64,000 bases of DNA from Alphaproteobacteria bacterium (GCA_019635875.1 JAHBYP010000003.1:186001-250000), one strand, 5' to 3'; positions 43,437 through 55,786 are shown, counted from the stretch's first letter. Program-made: numbers and translations. The notes: generated by a model from the letters alone, not told the origin.

Positions 43437-44381
43437 ATGCCCGACACGATCGATCGCGCGGCCATCGCCGCCAACTACGCCCGCATCGCGCCCTATGTCC
43501 GGCGCACGCCCGTCATGGAAGTCGCCGGCGGCGATTTCGGGCTGTCCCTGCCCGGCCTGCACCTGAAGCTCGAGCTGCTGCAGCACAGCGGCTCGTTCAA
43601 GCCGCGCGGCGCCTTCACCAACCTGCTGACGCGCGACGTGCCCAAGGCGGGCGTCGTCGCGGCCTCCGGCGGCAACCACGGCGCGGCCGTGGCCTACGCG
43701 GCGATGGTGACGAAGGTGCCGGCGAAGATCTACGTGCCCAGCATCGCCGCGCCGATGAAGATCGCGCGCATCCGCGGCTATGGCGCCGATCTCGTGGTCG
43801 GCGGCGAGCGCTACGCCGACGCGCTGGCGGCCTCCGAGGAGTGGCTGGCGCGAAGCGGCGCGATGGCGATCCACGCCTATGACCAGCCCGAGACCCTGAT
43901 CGGCCAGGGCAGCGTCGGGCTCGAGCTGGAGGAGCAGGTGCCCGGGCTCGACACGCTGCTGGTCGCGGTCGGCGGCGGCGGGCTGATCGGCGGCATCGCC
44001 GCGTGGTTCGGCGGCAAGGTGAAGGTGGTCGCGGTCGAGCCCGAGGCGGCGCCGACCCTGAACATGGCGCTGAAGGCCGGCCGGCCGGTCGAGGCGCCGG
44101 CCGGCGGCGTCGCCGCCGATTCGCTGGCGCCCAAGCAGATCGGCGGCCTGATGTTCCCCATCGCGCAGCGGCATGTCGCGCAATCGGTCCTGGTGAGCGA
44201 CGAGGCCATCCTCGCGGCACAGAAAATGTTATGGGACAGGCTTCGACTGGTTGCCGAACCCGGCGGCGCGGCGGCGCTGGCGGCGCTGACGAGCGGCCGC
44301 TATGTGCCGAGATCGGGCGAAAAAGTGGCAGTTCTCGTTTGCGGCAGCAATCCGACCAGCACGGACTTCGTCGCCGGCTGA
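43437..44381 (+). CDS. Threonine/serine dehydratase-like PLP enzyme
   Basis: 314 residues, fold type II PLP enzyme. Lys55 in HSGSFKPRGAF is the PLP lysine; AASGGNHGAAVAYAA and VAVGGGGLIGGIAA bind the cofactor phosphate and ring. The order and length fit threonine dehydratase or serine racemase-like enzymes; no ACT regulatory domain is attached. The ATG at 43437 follows the AATTAG/CTAATT dyad. Divergent ArsR regulation is likely. It would deaminate a hydroxy amino acid to a keto acid. Confidence 0.93.
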   Translation: MPDTIDRAAIAANYARIAPYVRRTPVMEVAGGDFGLSLPGLHLKLELLQHSGSFKPRGAFTNLLTRDVPKAGVVAASGGNHGAAVAYAAMVTKVPAKIYVPSIAAPMKIARIRGYGADLVVGGERYADALAASEEWLARSGAMAIHAYDQPETLIGQGSVGLELEEQVPGLDTLLVAVGGGGLIGGIAAWFGGKVKVVAVEPEAAPTLNMALKAGRPVEAPAGGVAADSLAPKQIGGLMFPIAQRHVAQSVLVSDEAILAAQKMLWDRLRLVAEPGGAAALAALTSGRYVPRSGEKVAVLVCGSNPTSTDFVAG

Positions 44382-44477
44382 CCACAGATTTCCTAATCGA
44401 TGCGCCGATAATGCTCCTTTGACCCCGGCGGGGCCCGCTCCCATGTTCGGCTCAGCAACTCGAGCCGGGAGCAGCGC

Positions 44478-45332
44478 ATGGACGCCCTGACCGTCACCAC
44501 CAGCACCACCGAAGTGGTGGCGCCGATCAACTACATCGCGCCGACGGCGGAGAAGCCGTTCAGCTACACCTACGAGCCGCCGCCGGGCAAGCCGTGGCGC
44601 AACACACGCTACGAGCCGCAGCCGATGGCGGTGCGCGACGCACGCCGGCTCGCCGAGGAACCGACGCTGGAGAGCGCCGGCTTCACGCTGGTGAATGCGC
44701 CCAGCACCGTGCGCGACTTCCACGACGAGCGGCAGCTCGAGGGCACCTACTACGCCGAGGTCGAGGCGCTGGTGAAGAAGCTCACCGGCGCGTCCAGGGT
44801 CGTGGTGTTCGACCACACGATCCGCGACGGCCGCAACGCCCAGCGCGACGAACGCGGCGCGCGCGAGCCGGTGAAGCGCGCACACAACGACTACACCCTG
44901 AAATCGGGCCCGCAGCGGGTGCGCGACCTTCTGCCGGCCGACGAGGCCGAGCGGTGGCTGAAGGGGCGCTACGCCATCATCAACGTCTGGCGCTCGATCG
45001 CGGGCACCATTGAGCAGTCGCCGCTGGGCATCGTCGATGCGCGCTCTGTGGCGTTCGAGGATTTCATCGCCTCGGACCTGATCTACCGCGACCGCCTGGG
45101 CGAGACCTACGGCGTGCGCCACAACCCGGCGCATCGCTGGTTCTACTACCCGGCGATGACCGCCGATGAGGCGATGGTCTTCAAGTGCTACGACTCGGCG
45201 ACCGACGGGCGCGCGCGCTGGACGGCGCACTCGGCCTTCGACGACCCGACCAGCAGGCCCGACGCCCGCCCGCGCCAGAGCATCGAGATCCGCACCCTGG
45301 TGTTCTTCGACGAGGACAATCCGCAGGCGTAG
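44478..45332 (+). CDS. CmcJ/NvfI-like oxygenase
   Basis: 284 residues. The sequence order (AEKPFSYTYEPPPGKPWRNT, VVVFDHTIRDG, AHNDYTLKSGPQRVRDLL, GRYAIINVWRSIAGTIEQSPL, HNPAHRWFYYPAMTADEAMVFKCYDS) is that of the CmcJ/NvfI family of iron and 2-oxoglutarate-type oxidoreductases. These hydroxylate or desaturate secondary or other metabolites. The stop is ten bases from a 24-base perfect inverted repeat that separates it from the convergent TRAP operon. Confidence 0.85.
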   Translation: MDALTVTTSTTEVVAPINYIAPTAEKPFSYTYEPPPGKPWRNTRYEPQPMAVRDARRLAEEPTLESAGFTLVNAPSTVRDFHDERQLEGTYYAEVEALVKKLTGASRVVVFDHTIRDGRNAQRDERGAREPVKRAHNDYTLKSGPQRVRDLLPADEAERWLKGRYAIINVWRSIAGTIEQSPLGIVDARSVAFEDFIASDLIYRDRLGETYGVRHNPAHRWFYYPAMTADEAMVFKCYDSATDGRARWTAHSAFDDPTSRPDARPRQSIEIRTLVFFDEDNPQA

Positions 45333-45341
45333 TTGCCGGCC

Positions 45342-45406
45342 GGGGCGCGCCACTCCAGTGGCGCGTCTTGTCGATGATCACTCGCGCCACTGGAGTGGCG
45401 CGCCCC
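45342..45406. terminator. Perfect 24-base inverted repeat between convergent genes
   Basis: Arms beginning GGGGCGCGCCACTCC and ending GGAGTGGCGCGCCCC are perfect complements over 24 bases around a 17-base centre. It lies between the CmcJ-like stop and the TRAP permease stop. No T run is seen, so it may work through a large RNA hairpin. A GGCGCGCC-type relative occurs near 26800. Confidence 0.75.
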
Positions 45407-45410
45407 AGTC

Positions 45411-46679
45411 TCAGAACTTCCCGGTCACGAGAAGCATCGCGATCCACGGCTGCCACATCACGACGACCAGGCAGGCCAGCATGATCAGGATGAACGGCAG
45501 CGCGGCGCGGCAGAGCAGGCCGAAGTTCTGCTTGAAGGCGCTCATCGCCACGACGAGGTTGAGCCCGACCGGCGGCGTCAGATAGCCGATCTCCAGGTTG
45601 AGGATCATGATGATGCCGAAGACGACCTTGTCGTAGCCGTAGGCGGCGGCGAGCGGCGCAAGCAGCGGCGCCAGCACGAGGATCGCCTCGCCCGTCGTCA
45701 TCAGGCAGCCGACCAGCAGCAGCAGGACGTTGATGATCAGCATGAACACCCAGGGATTCGTGATGTACCCCTGGACATAGGTCACCATCGACTGCGGCAC
45801 CTGGTGCTCGATCAGGATGATGTTGAGGCTGAGCGCCACCGCGAGCACGGGAAACAGCGAGCCGCCGAGCTTCGAGGCGTCGAGCACGACCTTGTAGAAG
45901 TCGCCGATCTTCAGCTCCTTGTGGACGAAGATCTCGATCACCATGGCGTAGGCCAGCGCCACGGCGGCGGCCTCGGTCGCCGTGAACCACCCGGAGTAGA
46001 TGCCGCCCAGCAGGATCACCGGCATCAGGAAGGCCCAGATGCCGCGGACGCAGGCATTGACGAACTCGTCCAGGGAGAAGCGCTGCCGCGGGATGCGGCG
46101 GTTGTACCAGACGGCGTAGCCCGACAGCGCCAGGGTCAGCAGCAGGCCGGGCCCGAAGCCGGCGGCGAACAGGTCGGTGATCGAGGTCTCGGTCACCAGG
46201 CCGTAGATGATCATCGGGATCGAGGGCGGGATGATGATGCCCAGCGTGCCGCCCGACATGATCGCACCCAGCGTGAACTTGTTGTCGTAGCCGGCCTGGC
46301 GCATGGCCGGATACATCACCGAGCCGACCGCCAGCATGGTGACGATCGAGGAGCCCGAGATCGCGGCGAACACCGCGCACGACAGGATGCAGGCCACCGC
46401 CATGCCGCCGGGCACCGACCGCGTCAGCGCCTGCAGCATGCCGACAAGGCGCTGCGCGATCGAGCCGCGCGTCATGACGTTGCCGCACAGGATGAACAGC
46501 GGGATCGACAGGATGAGCTCCTTGTCGATGCCGACCCACATGTCCTCGACGATGTAGTCGAGCTGGCCCCTGCCCCAGACCATGTGGACATAGGCCGCGA
46601 CCCCCAGGAGGATCACGATCAGCGGCTGGCGCAGGAAGAGCAGCAGCGCGATCAGCGCCGCCAGGACGAGACCGCTCAT
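45411..46679 (-). CDS. TRAP transporter large permease (DctM-type)
   Basis: 422 residues with about twelve hydrophobic segments. FAAISGSSIVTMLAVGSVMYP, GGTLGIIIPPSIPMIIYG and PVGLNLVVAMSAF are typical of DctM. It forms the sodium-driven channel with the DctQ-type subunit encoded just upstream, whose stop overlaps its start (ATGA). The third component is the binding protein at 47358. Substrate is likely a carboxylate. Confidence 0.96.
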   Translation of the reverse strand: MSGLVLAALIALLLFLRQPLIVILLGVAAYVHMVWGRGQLDYIVEDMWVGIDKELILSIPLFILCGNVMTRGSIAQRLVGMLQALTRSVPGGMAVACILSCAVFAAISGSSIVTMLAVGSVMYPAMRQAGYDNKFTLGAIMSGGTLGIIIPPSIPMIIYGLVTETSITDLFAAGFGPGLLLTLALSGYAVWYNRRIPRQRFSLDEFVNACVRGIWAFLMPVILLGGIYSGWFTATEAAAVALAYAMVIEIFVHKELKIGDFYKVVLDASKLGGSLFPVLAVALSLNIILIEHQVPQSMVTYVQGYITNPWVFMLIINVLLLLVGCLMTTGEAILVLAPLLAPLAAAYGYDKVVFGIIMILNLEIGYLTPPVGLNLVVAMSAFKQNFGLLCRAALPFILIMLACLVVVMWQPWIAMLLVTGKF

Positions 46680-47260
46680 TCCTGGAACTCCGGCGGGCGC
46701 GGCCGCGCGCCGGGCCAGGCGGCGAAGACGAAGTAGCGCAGGGCGGCCGACAGGAAGCCCAGCGGGATCGCGGTCTGGATCGGCCAGACCAGCCAGTCGA
46801 GCACCGGCATGCGCAGCTCGGTGGCCGCGGTCGAGCGCACGAACTCGACGCCGAACCAGACGAAGCCGAGCAGGAACAGGCCGGTCAGCACGTCGGCCAG
46901 CCGGTCCATCGCCGGTCCCCACGCCTTGGGAACCCAGCCAAAGCCGACGCGCGGCACCAGGTGGGCGCCCGTCGCGGTCGCGATGCCCACGCCCATGAAG
47001 GCGCCGATGATCAGCCCGATCATGGCGAAGCGCGCTGCGGCGAAGATGCCGGTGGGTCCCACGTCGACGCCGATGGCCGCCAGCACCGGGCCCAGCAACT
47101 CGCGTCCGAACACGTCGACGATCATGATCAGCGCGATGAAGGCGAAGCACGCCACCGCCACCCAGCATTCCACCCGATGCCATATCTCGAGGACGCGGCG
47201 CACGGCCGGCGGCGCGTCGGATCGCGTCGGATCGACGTCGCCCGAAGGGGACAGGCTCAT
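46676..47260 (-). CDS. TRAP transporter small permease (DctQ-type)
   Basis: 194 residues with four hydrophobic helices, larger than minimal DctQ because of an N-terminal cytoplasmic stretch and a long loop. The VDVFGRELL motif is typical. It couples to the DctM subunit by start-stop overlap. Its start is 97 bases after the binding-protein stop. Confidence 0.93.
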   Translation of the reverse strand: MSLSPSGDVDPTRSDAPPAVRRVLEIWHRVECWVAVACFAFIALIMIVDVFGRELLGPVLAAIGVDVGPTGIFAAARFAMIGLIIGAFMGVGIATATGAHLVPRVGFGWVPKAWGPAMDRLADVLTGLFLLGFVWFGVEFVRSTAATELRMPVLDWLVWPIQTAIPLGFLSAALRYFVFAAWPGARPRPPEFQE

Positions 47261-47357
47261 GGGACTCCGCTGGCCAGGGTGCGCGCGGCACGACGGCGGC
47301 GCGCCGGATAGAGAACGGCCGGCGCCACCGGGCGCCGGCCGGACGGGACGCGACGCC

Positions 47358-48374
47358 TCAGGCGCCGCAAGCCTTCTTGCCGTCTTCCATCAGCTTGAAG
47401 AAGGCCGCGGCGTTGCCGCCGACGGTCTTGACGATCTCCGGCCAGGCCGTCGACAGCGCCTTCTGCCACACCGCCCGCTCGGCCGGCGTCAGCGTGACGA
47501 TGGTGCCGCCGTTCTTCACATGCAGCTCGAGGATCTTCTCCTCGAAGCCGCGGATCTCGGCGCGCAGCTGCGAGGCCGGGCGCTTCTCGACCGTGCGGTG
47601 CAGCGCGTTGCGCTGGTCGGCGCTCAGCCCGTCATAGACCCGCTTGGCCATGACGACGACGCCGCCGGAGTCGACGTGGTTGGTGCGCGTGTAGACCGGC
47701 GCGATCTTGCCCAGGCCCGACGGCACGTAATAGGTCACCGGCGCGTCGGAGACGTCGACCAGCCCGGTCTGGTGCGCCGAGGACCACTCGGTGATGCCCA
47801 GCGGGTTGGGATTGGCGCCCAGCGCCACCCAGAACGCCGCCGCCGTCTTGGTCGGCGCCGAGCGCGCCTTCAGCCCCTTCACGTCGGCCGGCGACTTGTA
47901 GGCCTTCTTGCCGACGATGTTCCCCGAGCCGACATGGGTCCAGCCGAGGAACACCACGCCCTTCTGGGCCAGCGCGTTCTTGCTGTAGTTCACCAGGTGC
48001 TGGTCGTAGACGCAGTCCTGCTGCCTGGAGCTGCTGAAATAGAACGGCAGGCTGGTCAGCGACAGCTCGGGCACCAGCGCCGCCGCCGCGGCGACCGAGA
48101 AGCCGCCGAGATCGATACGGCCACGCGCCGTCTGCTGCATGGTGTCCTGCTCGTTGCCGAGCTGGGCGTTGATGAAGGGGATGATCTTCATCGCCGACTT
48201 GGTCTCTTCGTCGAGATCCTTGACGAAGCGGTTGAGCTGCATGACCCAGGGCGTGTTGGGCGGCGCGCCGGTCGTGTAGCGGAACTCCGCCGGCTTCTGC
48301 GCCAGCGCGGCGCCAGATACCGCCATGCTCGCCGCCACCGCGATCGCCGCGGGCAATTTCATCAGGTCGCGCAT
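47358..48374 (-). CDS. TRAP transporter substrate-binding protein (DctP-type)
   Basis: 338 residues with a signal peptide ending SGAALAQ near residue 26. FRYTTGAPPNTPWVMQLNRF and NAQLGNEQDTMQQTARGRIDL begin the DctP fold; the conserved arginine is likely that in ADVKGLKARSAPTK. It is the first gene of a three-gene TRAP operon. GGGAGG lies before the ATG. The 230 bases between it and the dioxygenase gene contain no gene or motif I can name. Confidence 0.95.
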   Translation of the reverse strand: MRDLMKLPAAIAVAASMAVSGAALAQKPAEFRYTTGAPPNTPWVMQLNRFVKDLDEETKSAMKIIPFINAQLGNEQDTMQQTARGRIDLGGFSVAAAAALVPELSLTSLPFYFSSSRQQDCVYDQHLVNYSKNALAQKGVVFLGWTHVGSGNIVGKKAYKSPADVKGLKARSAPTKTAAAFWVALGANPNPLGITEWSSAHQTGLVDVSDAPVTYYVPSGLGKIAPVYTRTNHVDSGGVVVMAKRVYDGLSADQRNALHRTVEKRPASQLRAEIRGFEEKILELHVKNGGTIVTLTPAERAVWQKALSTAWPEIVKTVGGNAAAFFKLMEDGKKACGA

Positions 48375-48604
48375 TCCGTCTCGCCTCCCATTGCATGGCG
48401 CCGCCGACCTCGGCGGGCCTTCACAACCCGGATACGGCTCTTTCGGTGCGCGCGAGACAGGCATGCGTGGCGACATCCGCACGGCGTGCGGGAAAGTTGC
48501 CTCCCCATGCGCCGCCGTTGCGTGCGGTGGCCGCTTCCTTGGTTGAGGCGAATGTCGCCCGACTCGCGGGCGAAGGCCAGCGGAAAGATGACGCCCCGTT
48601 CGTA

Positions 48605-49456
48605 TTACGCTGCGAGCGGCACGCCCTCGATGGTGATGCGATGCATCAGGCGGCGTTCGCCCTGGTAGTCGTTGACCGCGCAGTGCCAGGTGGCGCGGTT
48701 GTCCCAGAAGGCGATCGAGCCTTCGCGCCACTGGAAGCGCGTGGTGAATTCCGGACGCGCGGCGTGCTCGTACAGGAACTTCAGCAGCGGCGCACTCTCC
48801 TGCACCGTCCAGCCCTCGAAGCGCACGGTGAAGGACGAGTTGACGTAGAGCACCTTGCGGCCCGAATCGGGGTGGCGCACGACGACGGGATGGATCGCGT
48901 CCTGGGTCGCGAGCTCGGTGTTGCCCATACGGCCCTTGATGTCGGTCTGCAGGTAATTGGCGCCGGCGCCGAAGACGTGGCGGCTGGAGTGGTGCGCGCG
49001 CATGCCCTCGAGCGTCTTCTTCAGGCCGTCGGACAGCGCGTCGTAGGCCTTGGCCATGCAGGCGAACATCGTGTCGCCGCCGCGCGGCGGCACCTCGCGC
49101 GCCAGCAGGATCGAGCCCAGCGCCGGGATCTGGTCGTAAGTATGGTCCGTGTGCCAGCCGCCGCCGATGTTTGATTTCTGCTCCGGCTCCTTGCGCACCT
49201 CGGCGATCTGCGGATAGCCCGGCGCATGCTGGAAGAAGCGGTTGACGTTGATCGGCCCCATGCGCCCGGCAAAGGCGATGTGCTGCTCGGGCGTCAGCTT
49301 CTGGTCGCGGAAAAAGACCACGCCGTGCTCGGCCAGCGCCTGGCGGATCTCGGCCACGCCACTGTCGTCGAGCGGCTGCGCCAGGTCGATGCCCAGGATC
49401 TCGGCGCCCAGCGCCCCGTTGGTCGGGCGGATGTCGAAACGGCTGTTGCGCAGCAT
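48605..49456 (-). CDS. TauD/TfdA family dioxygenase
   Basis: 283 residues, iron(II)/2-oxoglutarate dioxygenase. The facial triad appears as His102 and Asp104 (GGWHTDHTYD) and His258 (RATWHCAVND), with Arg273 in LMHRITIEG for 2-oxoglutarate. It could release sulfite from a sulfonate or hydroxylate an ether or acid. It is divergent from a TetR gene with a nested dyad between. Start lies 20 bases from that dyad. Confidence 0.94.
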   Translation of the reverse strand: MLRNSRFDIRPTNGALGAEILGIDLAQPLDDSGVAEIRQALAEHGVVFFRDQKLTPEQHIAFAGRMGPINVNRFFQHAPGYPQIAEVRKEPEQKSNIGGGWHTDHTYDQIPALGSILLAREVPPRGGDTMFACMAKAYDALSDGLKKTLEGMRAHHSSRHVFGAGANYLQTDIKGRMGNTELATQDAIHPVVVRHPDSGRKVLYVNSSFTVRFEGWTVQESAPLLKFLYEHAARPEFTTRFQWREGSIAFWDNRATWHCAVNDYQGERRLMHRITIEGVPLAA

Positions 49457-49475
49457 GGCGATCCTCCAGATTGGC

Positions 49476-49506
49476 TCTTAACAAGAACCATAATTCTAGT
49501 TTAAGA
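49476..49506. promoter_or_regulatory. Nested dyad operator between TauD-like and TetR genes
   Basis: TCTTAACAAGAA-N6-TTCTAGTTTAAGA. The right arm is the complement of the left with one extra base. It is AT-rich against a GC-rich background and lies in the 58-base spacer between the divergent genes. Confidence 0.7.
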
Positions 49507-49514
49507 TTGAGTCA

Positions 49515-50159
49515 ATGGACGCCACCCTTGTTTCCCAGCTCGATATCCCGGGCATGCGCCCGGCGCGGCAGAAGCGCAGCCGCGACCTGGTGGCCGAGTT
49601 GATGCGCGCCGGCCTGGAGCTGCTGAAGGATCGCGATTTCGACCGTCTGTCGATCGCCGACCTCTGCGCCGCGACCGGCATCACGGTGGGCTCCTTTTAC
49701 GCCCGCTTCGACGGCAAGGAGGCCTATATCCGCGCCCTGCAGCTGGGCGTGGTCGAGGAATCGCGCCGCGCCATGCGCCGCGACTACCGCCTGGACATTG
49801 CCTGGCCGCGCGGGCTGGCCGGCTTCATCGAGTGGGTGGTAGGCACCTCGGTGACTTGGAACCGACGCTACGAGGGCTTGGTGCGCGCCTCGCTGCGCCA
49901 GGCCGGCAGCGACCCCGCAGCCTGGACGCCGCTGCGCGAGCTGGGCCAGGAGCGCGTCTCGCTGGCCCTGCCGATCGCGCTCTCCCTGCTGGGCCGCGAG
50001 CCGGTCGCCGCTGACGAGGACGCGATCCGCTTCGCCTTCCAGATCCTGTCGGGCACCATGAACAACATGACCCTGATCAACCCCGGTCCCTTCTCGATCC
50101 ACCACGAGGCCACGCCGCGCATGCTCAGCCGCGCGATGCTGAAGCTGATCGAGGGGTGA
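49515..50159 (+). CDS. TetR family transcriptional regulator
   Basis: 214 residues. The helix-turn-helix segment is LVAELMRAGLELLKDRDFDR, then SIADLCAATGITVGSFYARF. It is divergent from the TauD-like dioxygenase gene, and the dyad at 49476-49506 is the probable operator for both. A palindromic repeat begins three bases after its stop. Confidence 0.92.
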   Translation: MDATLVSQLDIPGMRPARQKRSRDLVAELMRAGLELLKDRDFDRLSIADLCAATGITVGSFYARFDGKEAYIRALQLGVVEESRRAMRRDYRLDIAWPRGLAGFIEWVVGTSVTWNRRYEGLVRASLRQAGSDPAAWTPLRELGQERVSLALPIALSLLGREPVAADEDAIRFAFQILSGTMNNMTLINPGPFSIHHEATPRMLSRAMLKLIEG

Positions 50160-50161
50160 GT

Positions 50162-50284
50162 CCTTCCCCCGGAGGGGGAAGGTGCCCGAAGGGCGGAAGG
50201 GGGATGTCGAAGACGGACTCCTGTGTTCGTCTTCGACATCCCCCTTCCGTCGCTGCGCGCCACCTTCCCCCTCCGGGGGAAGGG
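50162..50284. repeat. Palindromic repeat, family 2, copy 1
   Basis: About 123 bases. It starts and ends with CCTTCCCCCGGAGGGGGAAGG-like palindromic tips, which themselves are inverted about a central dyad containing GGGGGATGTCGAAGAC. The same design recurs at 54182, 61074, 62093 and 63243. Confidence 0.93.
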
Positions 50285-50289
50285 AAAAC

Positions 50290-51507
50290 TCACCGTCCCG
50301 CCAGGGTCGCCTTGTCGTACTGCGCCACGCGCTTGTAGCTGTCGGAGATCGCGGCGAGTTCGGCCGGGCTGATCACGTCCTCGATGCGCGCGAAGGGCTT
50401 GTCGCCGGAGCGCACGAAGACCTCGCGCAGGATGGCGTCGGGCGGGTTCTTGCGGTTGGTCAGCACCACGTCGGTCGTGGGCCCGAGCCGCGCCGCCTCG
50501 TAAGCCTTCAGCGCGGCGACGGGATCGGCGTGCTGCCTGAGGCAACGTGCGATGGCATCGGCATCGAGGATCGCCTGCCCCGCCCCGTTCGAGCCGCGCG
50601 GCACCATGGGATGCGCCGCGTCGCCCAGCAGCGTCAGGCGGCCGAAGCTCCAGGCCGGCAGCGGATCCTGGTCGACCATCGGGAACTCGAGCACGACATC
50701 GGCGGCGCGCAGGAACGCCGGCACGTCGAGCCAGTCGAAATGCCAGTCCGCGAAGGCCCAGAGGAAATCCTCGAGCCGCCCGCCGCGGTTCCAGTCGCGG
50801 CTGGTGTCGGCCGGCGTCTCGATCTCGGCCACCCAGTTCACCAGCTGGCGGCCCTCTGCGTCGATCTGCTCGCGGATCGGATAGATCACCATCTTGCCGC
50901 AGGCCAGCCAACCCGCACGCACCATGGTCGCCCCTGACAGGAACGGCCGCCAGCGCGTCACGCCGCGCCACATGTTGACGCCGGCGTAACGCGGTGCGCC
51001 CTCGTGCGGATAGAGCTGCTTGCGCACCAGCGAGTGGATGCCGTCGCAGGCGATGGCGAGCGAGCCGCTCGCGCTCGATCCGTCGGCGAATCGCGCCACG
51101 ACACCCGTGTCGCCGGTCTCGACGGCCATGCATCGACGGTCGAGCGCGATGTCGCCCAGCCTCGCGCGCACGGCCTCGTGCAGCACGCGCTGCAGATCGC
51201 CGCGATGGATCGAGAATTGCGGATGCGCGTAACCCGCGGCGCGGCCCAGGGGCTCGCGATAGATCAGCTGGCCGAAGCGGTTGAAGAACGCCGACTCCGT
51301 CGTCTGCACCGCGACCGCCGCCAGCGCCGGCTCGAGGCCGAGTCGTGCCAGGATCGCCGAGGCATGCGGCAGGACGTTGATGCCGACGCCGATCGGCTCG
51401 ATCGACGGCGCCGCCTCGAACACGCGGCAACGAATGCCGGCTTCGTGCAGGCTGAGCGCCGTGGTCAACCCGGCGATGCCGCCGCCGATGATCAGAACGT
51501 CGTGCAT
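50290..51507 (-). CDS. FAD-dependent monooxygenase, PhzS-like
   Basis: 405 residues. GGGIAGLTTALSLHEAGI binds FAD, GVGINVLPHASAILARLGL and FSIHRGDLQRVLHEAV follow as in PhzS-like hydroxylases, and GDAAHPMVPRGSNGAGQAI is the second FAD motif. It would hydroxylate an aromatic acid with NAD(P)H. Its start is 13 bases from a perfect palindrome whose GGGGGAAGG could act as ribosome binding site. Confidence 0.9.
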   Translation of the reverse strand: MHDVLIIGGGIAGLTTALSLHEAGIRCRVFEAAPSIEPIGVGINVLPHASAILARLGLEPALAAVAVQTTESAFFNRFGQLIYREPLGRAAGYAHPQFSIHRGDLQRVLHEAVRARLGDIALDRRCMAVETGDTGVVARFADGSSASGSLAIACDGIHSLVRKQLYPHEGAPRYAGVNMWRGVTRWRPFLSGATMVRAGWLACGKMVIYPIREQIDAEGRQLVNWVAEIETPADTSRDWNRGGRLEDFLWAFADWHFDWLDVPAFLRAADVVLEFPMVDQDPLPAWSFGRLTLLGDAAHPMVPRGSNGAGQAILDADAIARCLRQHADPVAALKAYEAARLGPTTDVVLTNRKNPPDAILREVFVRSGDKPFARIEDVISPAELAAISDSYKRVAQYDKATLAGR

Positions 51508-51519
51508 GCGATCCCTTTA

Positions 51520-51540
51520 CCTTCCCCCGGAGGGGGAAGG
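51520..51540. repeat. Family 2 repeat tip, isolated
   Basis: A single 21-base perfect palindrome (CCTTCCCCC-GGA-GGGGGAAGG), equal to one end of the family 2 elements. On the minus strand it lies just upstream of the PhzS-like start. Confidence 0.9.
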
Positions 51541-51550
51541 TTAAGAGAGG

Positions 51551-52240
51551 CTAATCGCGCTTGTCGACGACGGCGAACCAGGGGCGGCCGCGCACCGGCC
51601 GCAGGCCGCCGCCGGCATCTGCCGGGAAGAAGCTCATCGAGACGCTGTCGCTGACGTTGCCGCCGACCACGCGCACGCGGCCGTTGCGGTTGTCGATCAC
51701 CACGTCGCAATGCGTGACCTCGCGGTCGACCGCGGCGCGCAGGGCGTGCGCGTCGCGATGGCCGCTCGCGCGCGTGCCGGCGCAGACCAGGTCGCCGCTC
51801 TTGGGCGCGACGTCGCGCCAGTCCCGCACGACATAGCGGCCCGGCCGGCCGGCGAGCTGCAGGTCGAGCATCGCCTTCAGGTAGTAGGCGTGGCGGCCGC
51901 CGCGCCGGAAGTCGCGACCGTTGATGCCGGCGTCCTTCGCCACCCAGCTCACGAAGGCGCCCGACCACGGCTTGTTGCTGCGGCCGTCCCATTCGGGATG
52001 GCCGGCGGCGCGCCAGTAGGTGCCGATGCGCGAGGCCAGCGGATCGCGGCTCTCGTGCCCGCCGCCGTTGCGGCCGTTGCGGCCGCCGTAGTCGATGATG
52101 TTGCCGCCATAGCGCCTCCACTCGTGCCAGGCGGCCGCCGCGACGCGGTCGTCCGGCGGGGATTCGCCCGGCCCGGAGCCGCACGCCGCCACGCCCAGGC
52201 AGAGCGCGGCTGCGAGAAGCGGTCGTCGGCAGGGGATCAT
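51551..52240 (-). CDS. DUF2272-like lipoprotein
   Basis: 229 residues. A lipobox AACGSG near residue 19-20 marks a lipoprotein. The body has PWSGAFVSWVAKDAGIN, HAYYLKAMLDLQ and SGDLVCAGTR, typical of DUF2272 proteins, which may be cell-wall active CHAP-like hydrolases; this last step is inference. It is upstream of the PhzS-like gene on the same strand, separated by the palindromic tip. Confidence 0.82.
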   Translation of the reverse strand: MIPCRRPLLAAALCLGVAACGSGPGESPPDDRVAAAAWHEWRRYGGNIIDYGGRNGRNGGGHESRDPLASRIGTYWRAAGHPEWDGRSNKPWSGAFVSWVAKDAGINGRDFRRGGRHAYYLKAMLDLQLAGRPGRYVVRDWRDVAPKSGDLVCAGTRASGHRDAHALRAAVDREVTHCDVVIDNRNGRVRVVGGNVSDSVSMSFFPADAGGGLRPVRGRPWFAVVDKRD

Positions 52241-52427
52241 TCTCAGTCGAGGGGGCCTTGATTCAACCGTTTGGCGAAATATATCGTAATATCTGACTAT
52301 TGAGAAGTTCTCTTTATGTAACAGCTTAAGTCAAATGGGTAAGCTACCCTGCCTGTTGCGCTTGACCCCTCGCGGGGCCTCAACTCATAGTTCGCGCAAC
52401 GAAATCTGCAGGGCTGGGAGACGTCAG
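52241..52427 (+). promoter_or_regulatory. AT-rich leader of the acyl-CoA ligase gene
   Basis: An unusually AT-rich stretch (about 52260-52320, with repeated ATATATCGTAATAT) followed by the inverted repeat AGCTTA-N11-TAAGCT (52323-52345). It separates two divergent genes and must hold at least one promoter. The dyad may be an operator for a fatty-acid-responsive regulator; no regulator is encoded beside it. Confidence 0.5.
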
Positions 52428-54170
<1,743 letters not shown>

Positions 54171-54181
54171 TAGCCTCTTAA

Positions 54182-54304
54182 CCTTCCCCCGGAGGGGGAA
54201 GGTGCCCGAAGGGCGGAAGGGGGATGTCGAAGACAAACTCCTGCGTTCGCCTTCGACATCCCCCTTCCGTCGCTACGCGCCACCTTCCCCCTCCGGGGGA
54301 AGGG
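54182..54304. repeat. Palindromic repeat, family 2, copy 2
   Basis: Nearly the same as copy 1 over its whole length. It follows the acyl-CoA ligase stop by 11 bases. Confidence 0.93.
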
Positions 54305-54333
54305 AAATTGAACCCATACAAGGTCACGCGCCA

Positions 54334-54357
54334 CCTTCCCCCGCCAGCGGGGGAAGG
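54334..54357. repeat. Family 2-like perfect palindrome
   Basis: CCTTCCCCCGC-CA-GCGGGGGAAGG, perfect over 11-base arms, 29 bases past copy 2 and 34 bases before the aminotransferase start. It looks like another isolated tip of the element, slightly changed at the centre. Confidence 0.88.
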
Positions 54358-54391
54358 TAGAGTGCGGCGTCCCCGCGTGAAGGAGTTCGCC

Positions 54392-55786
<1,395 letters not shown>

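Noticed and set aside
48375-48604. Possible small gene between the TRAP receptor and the dioxygenase
   Set aside because: No frame shows a ribosome binding site or recognisable domain; I see nothing there.
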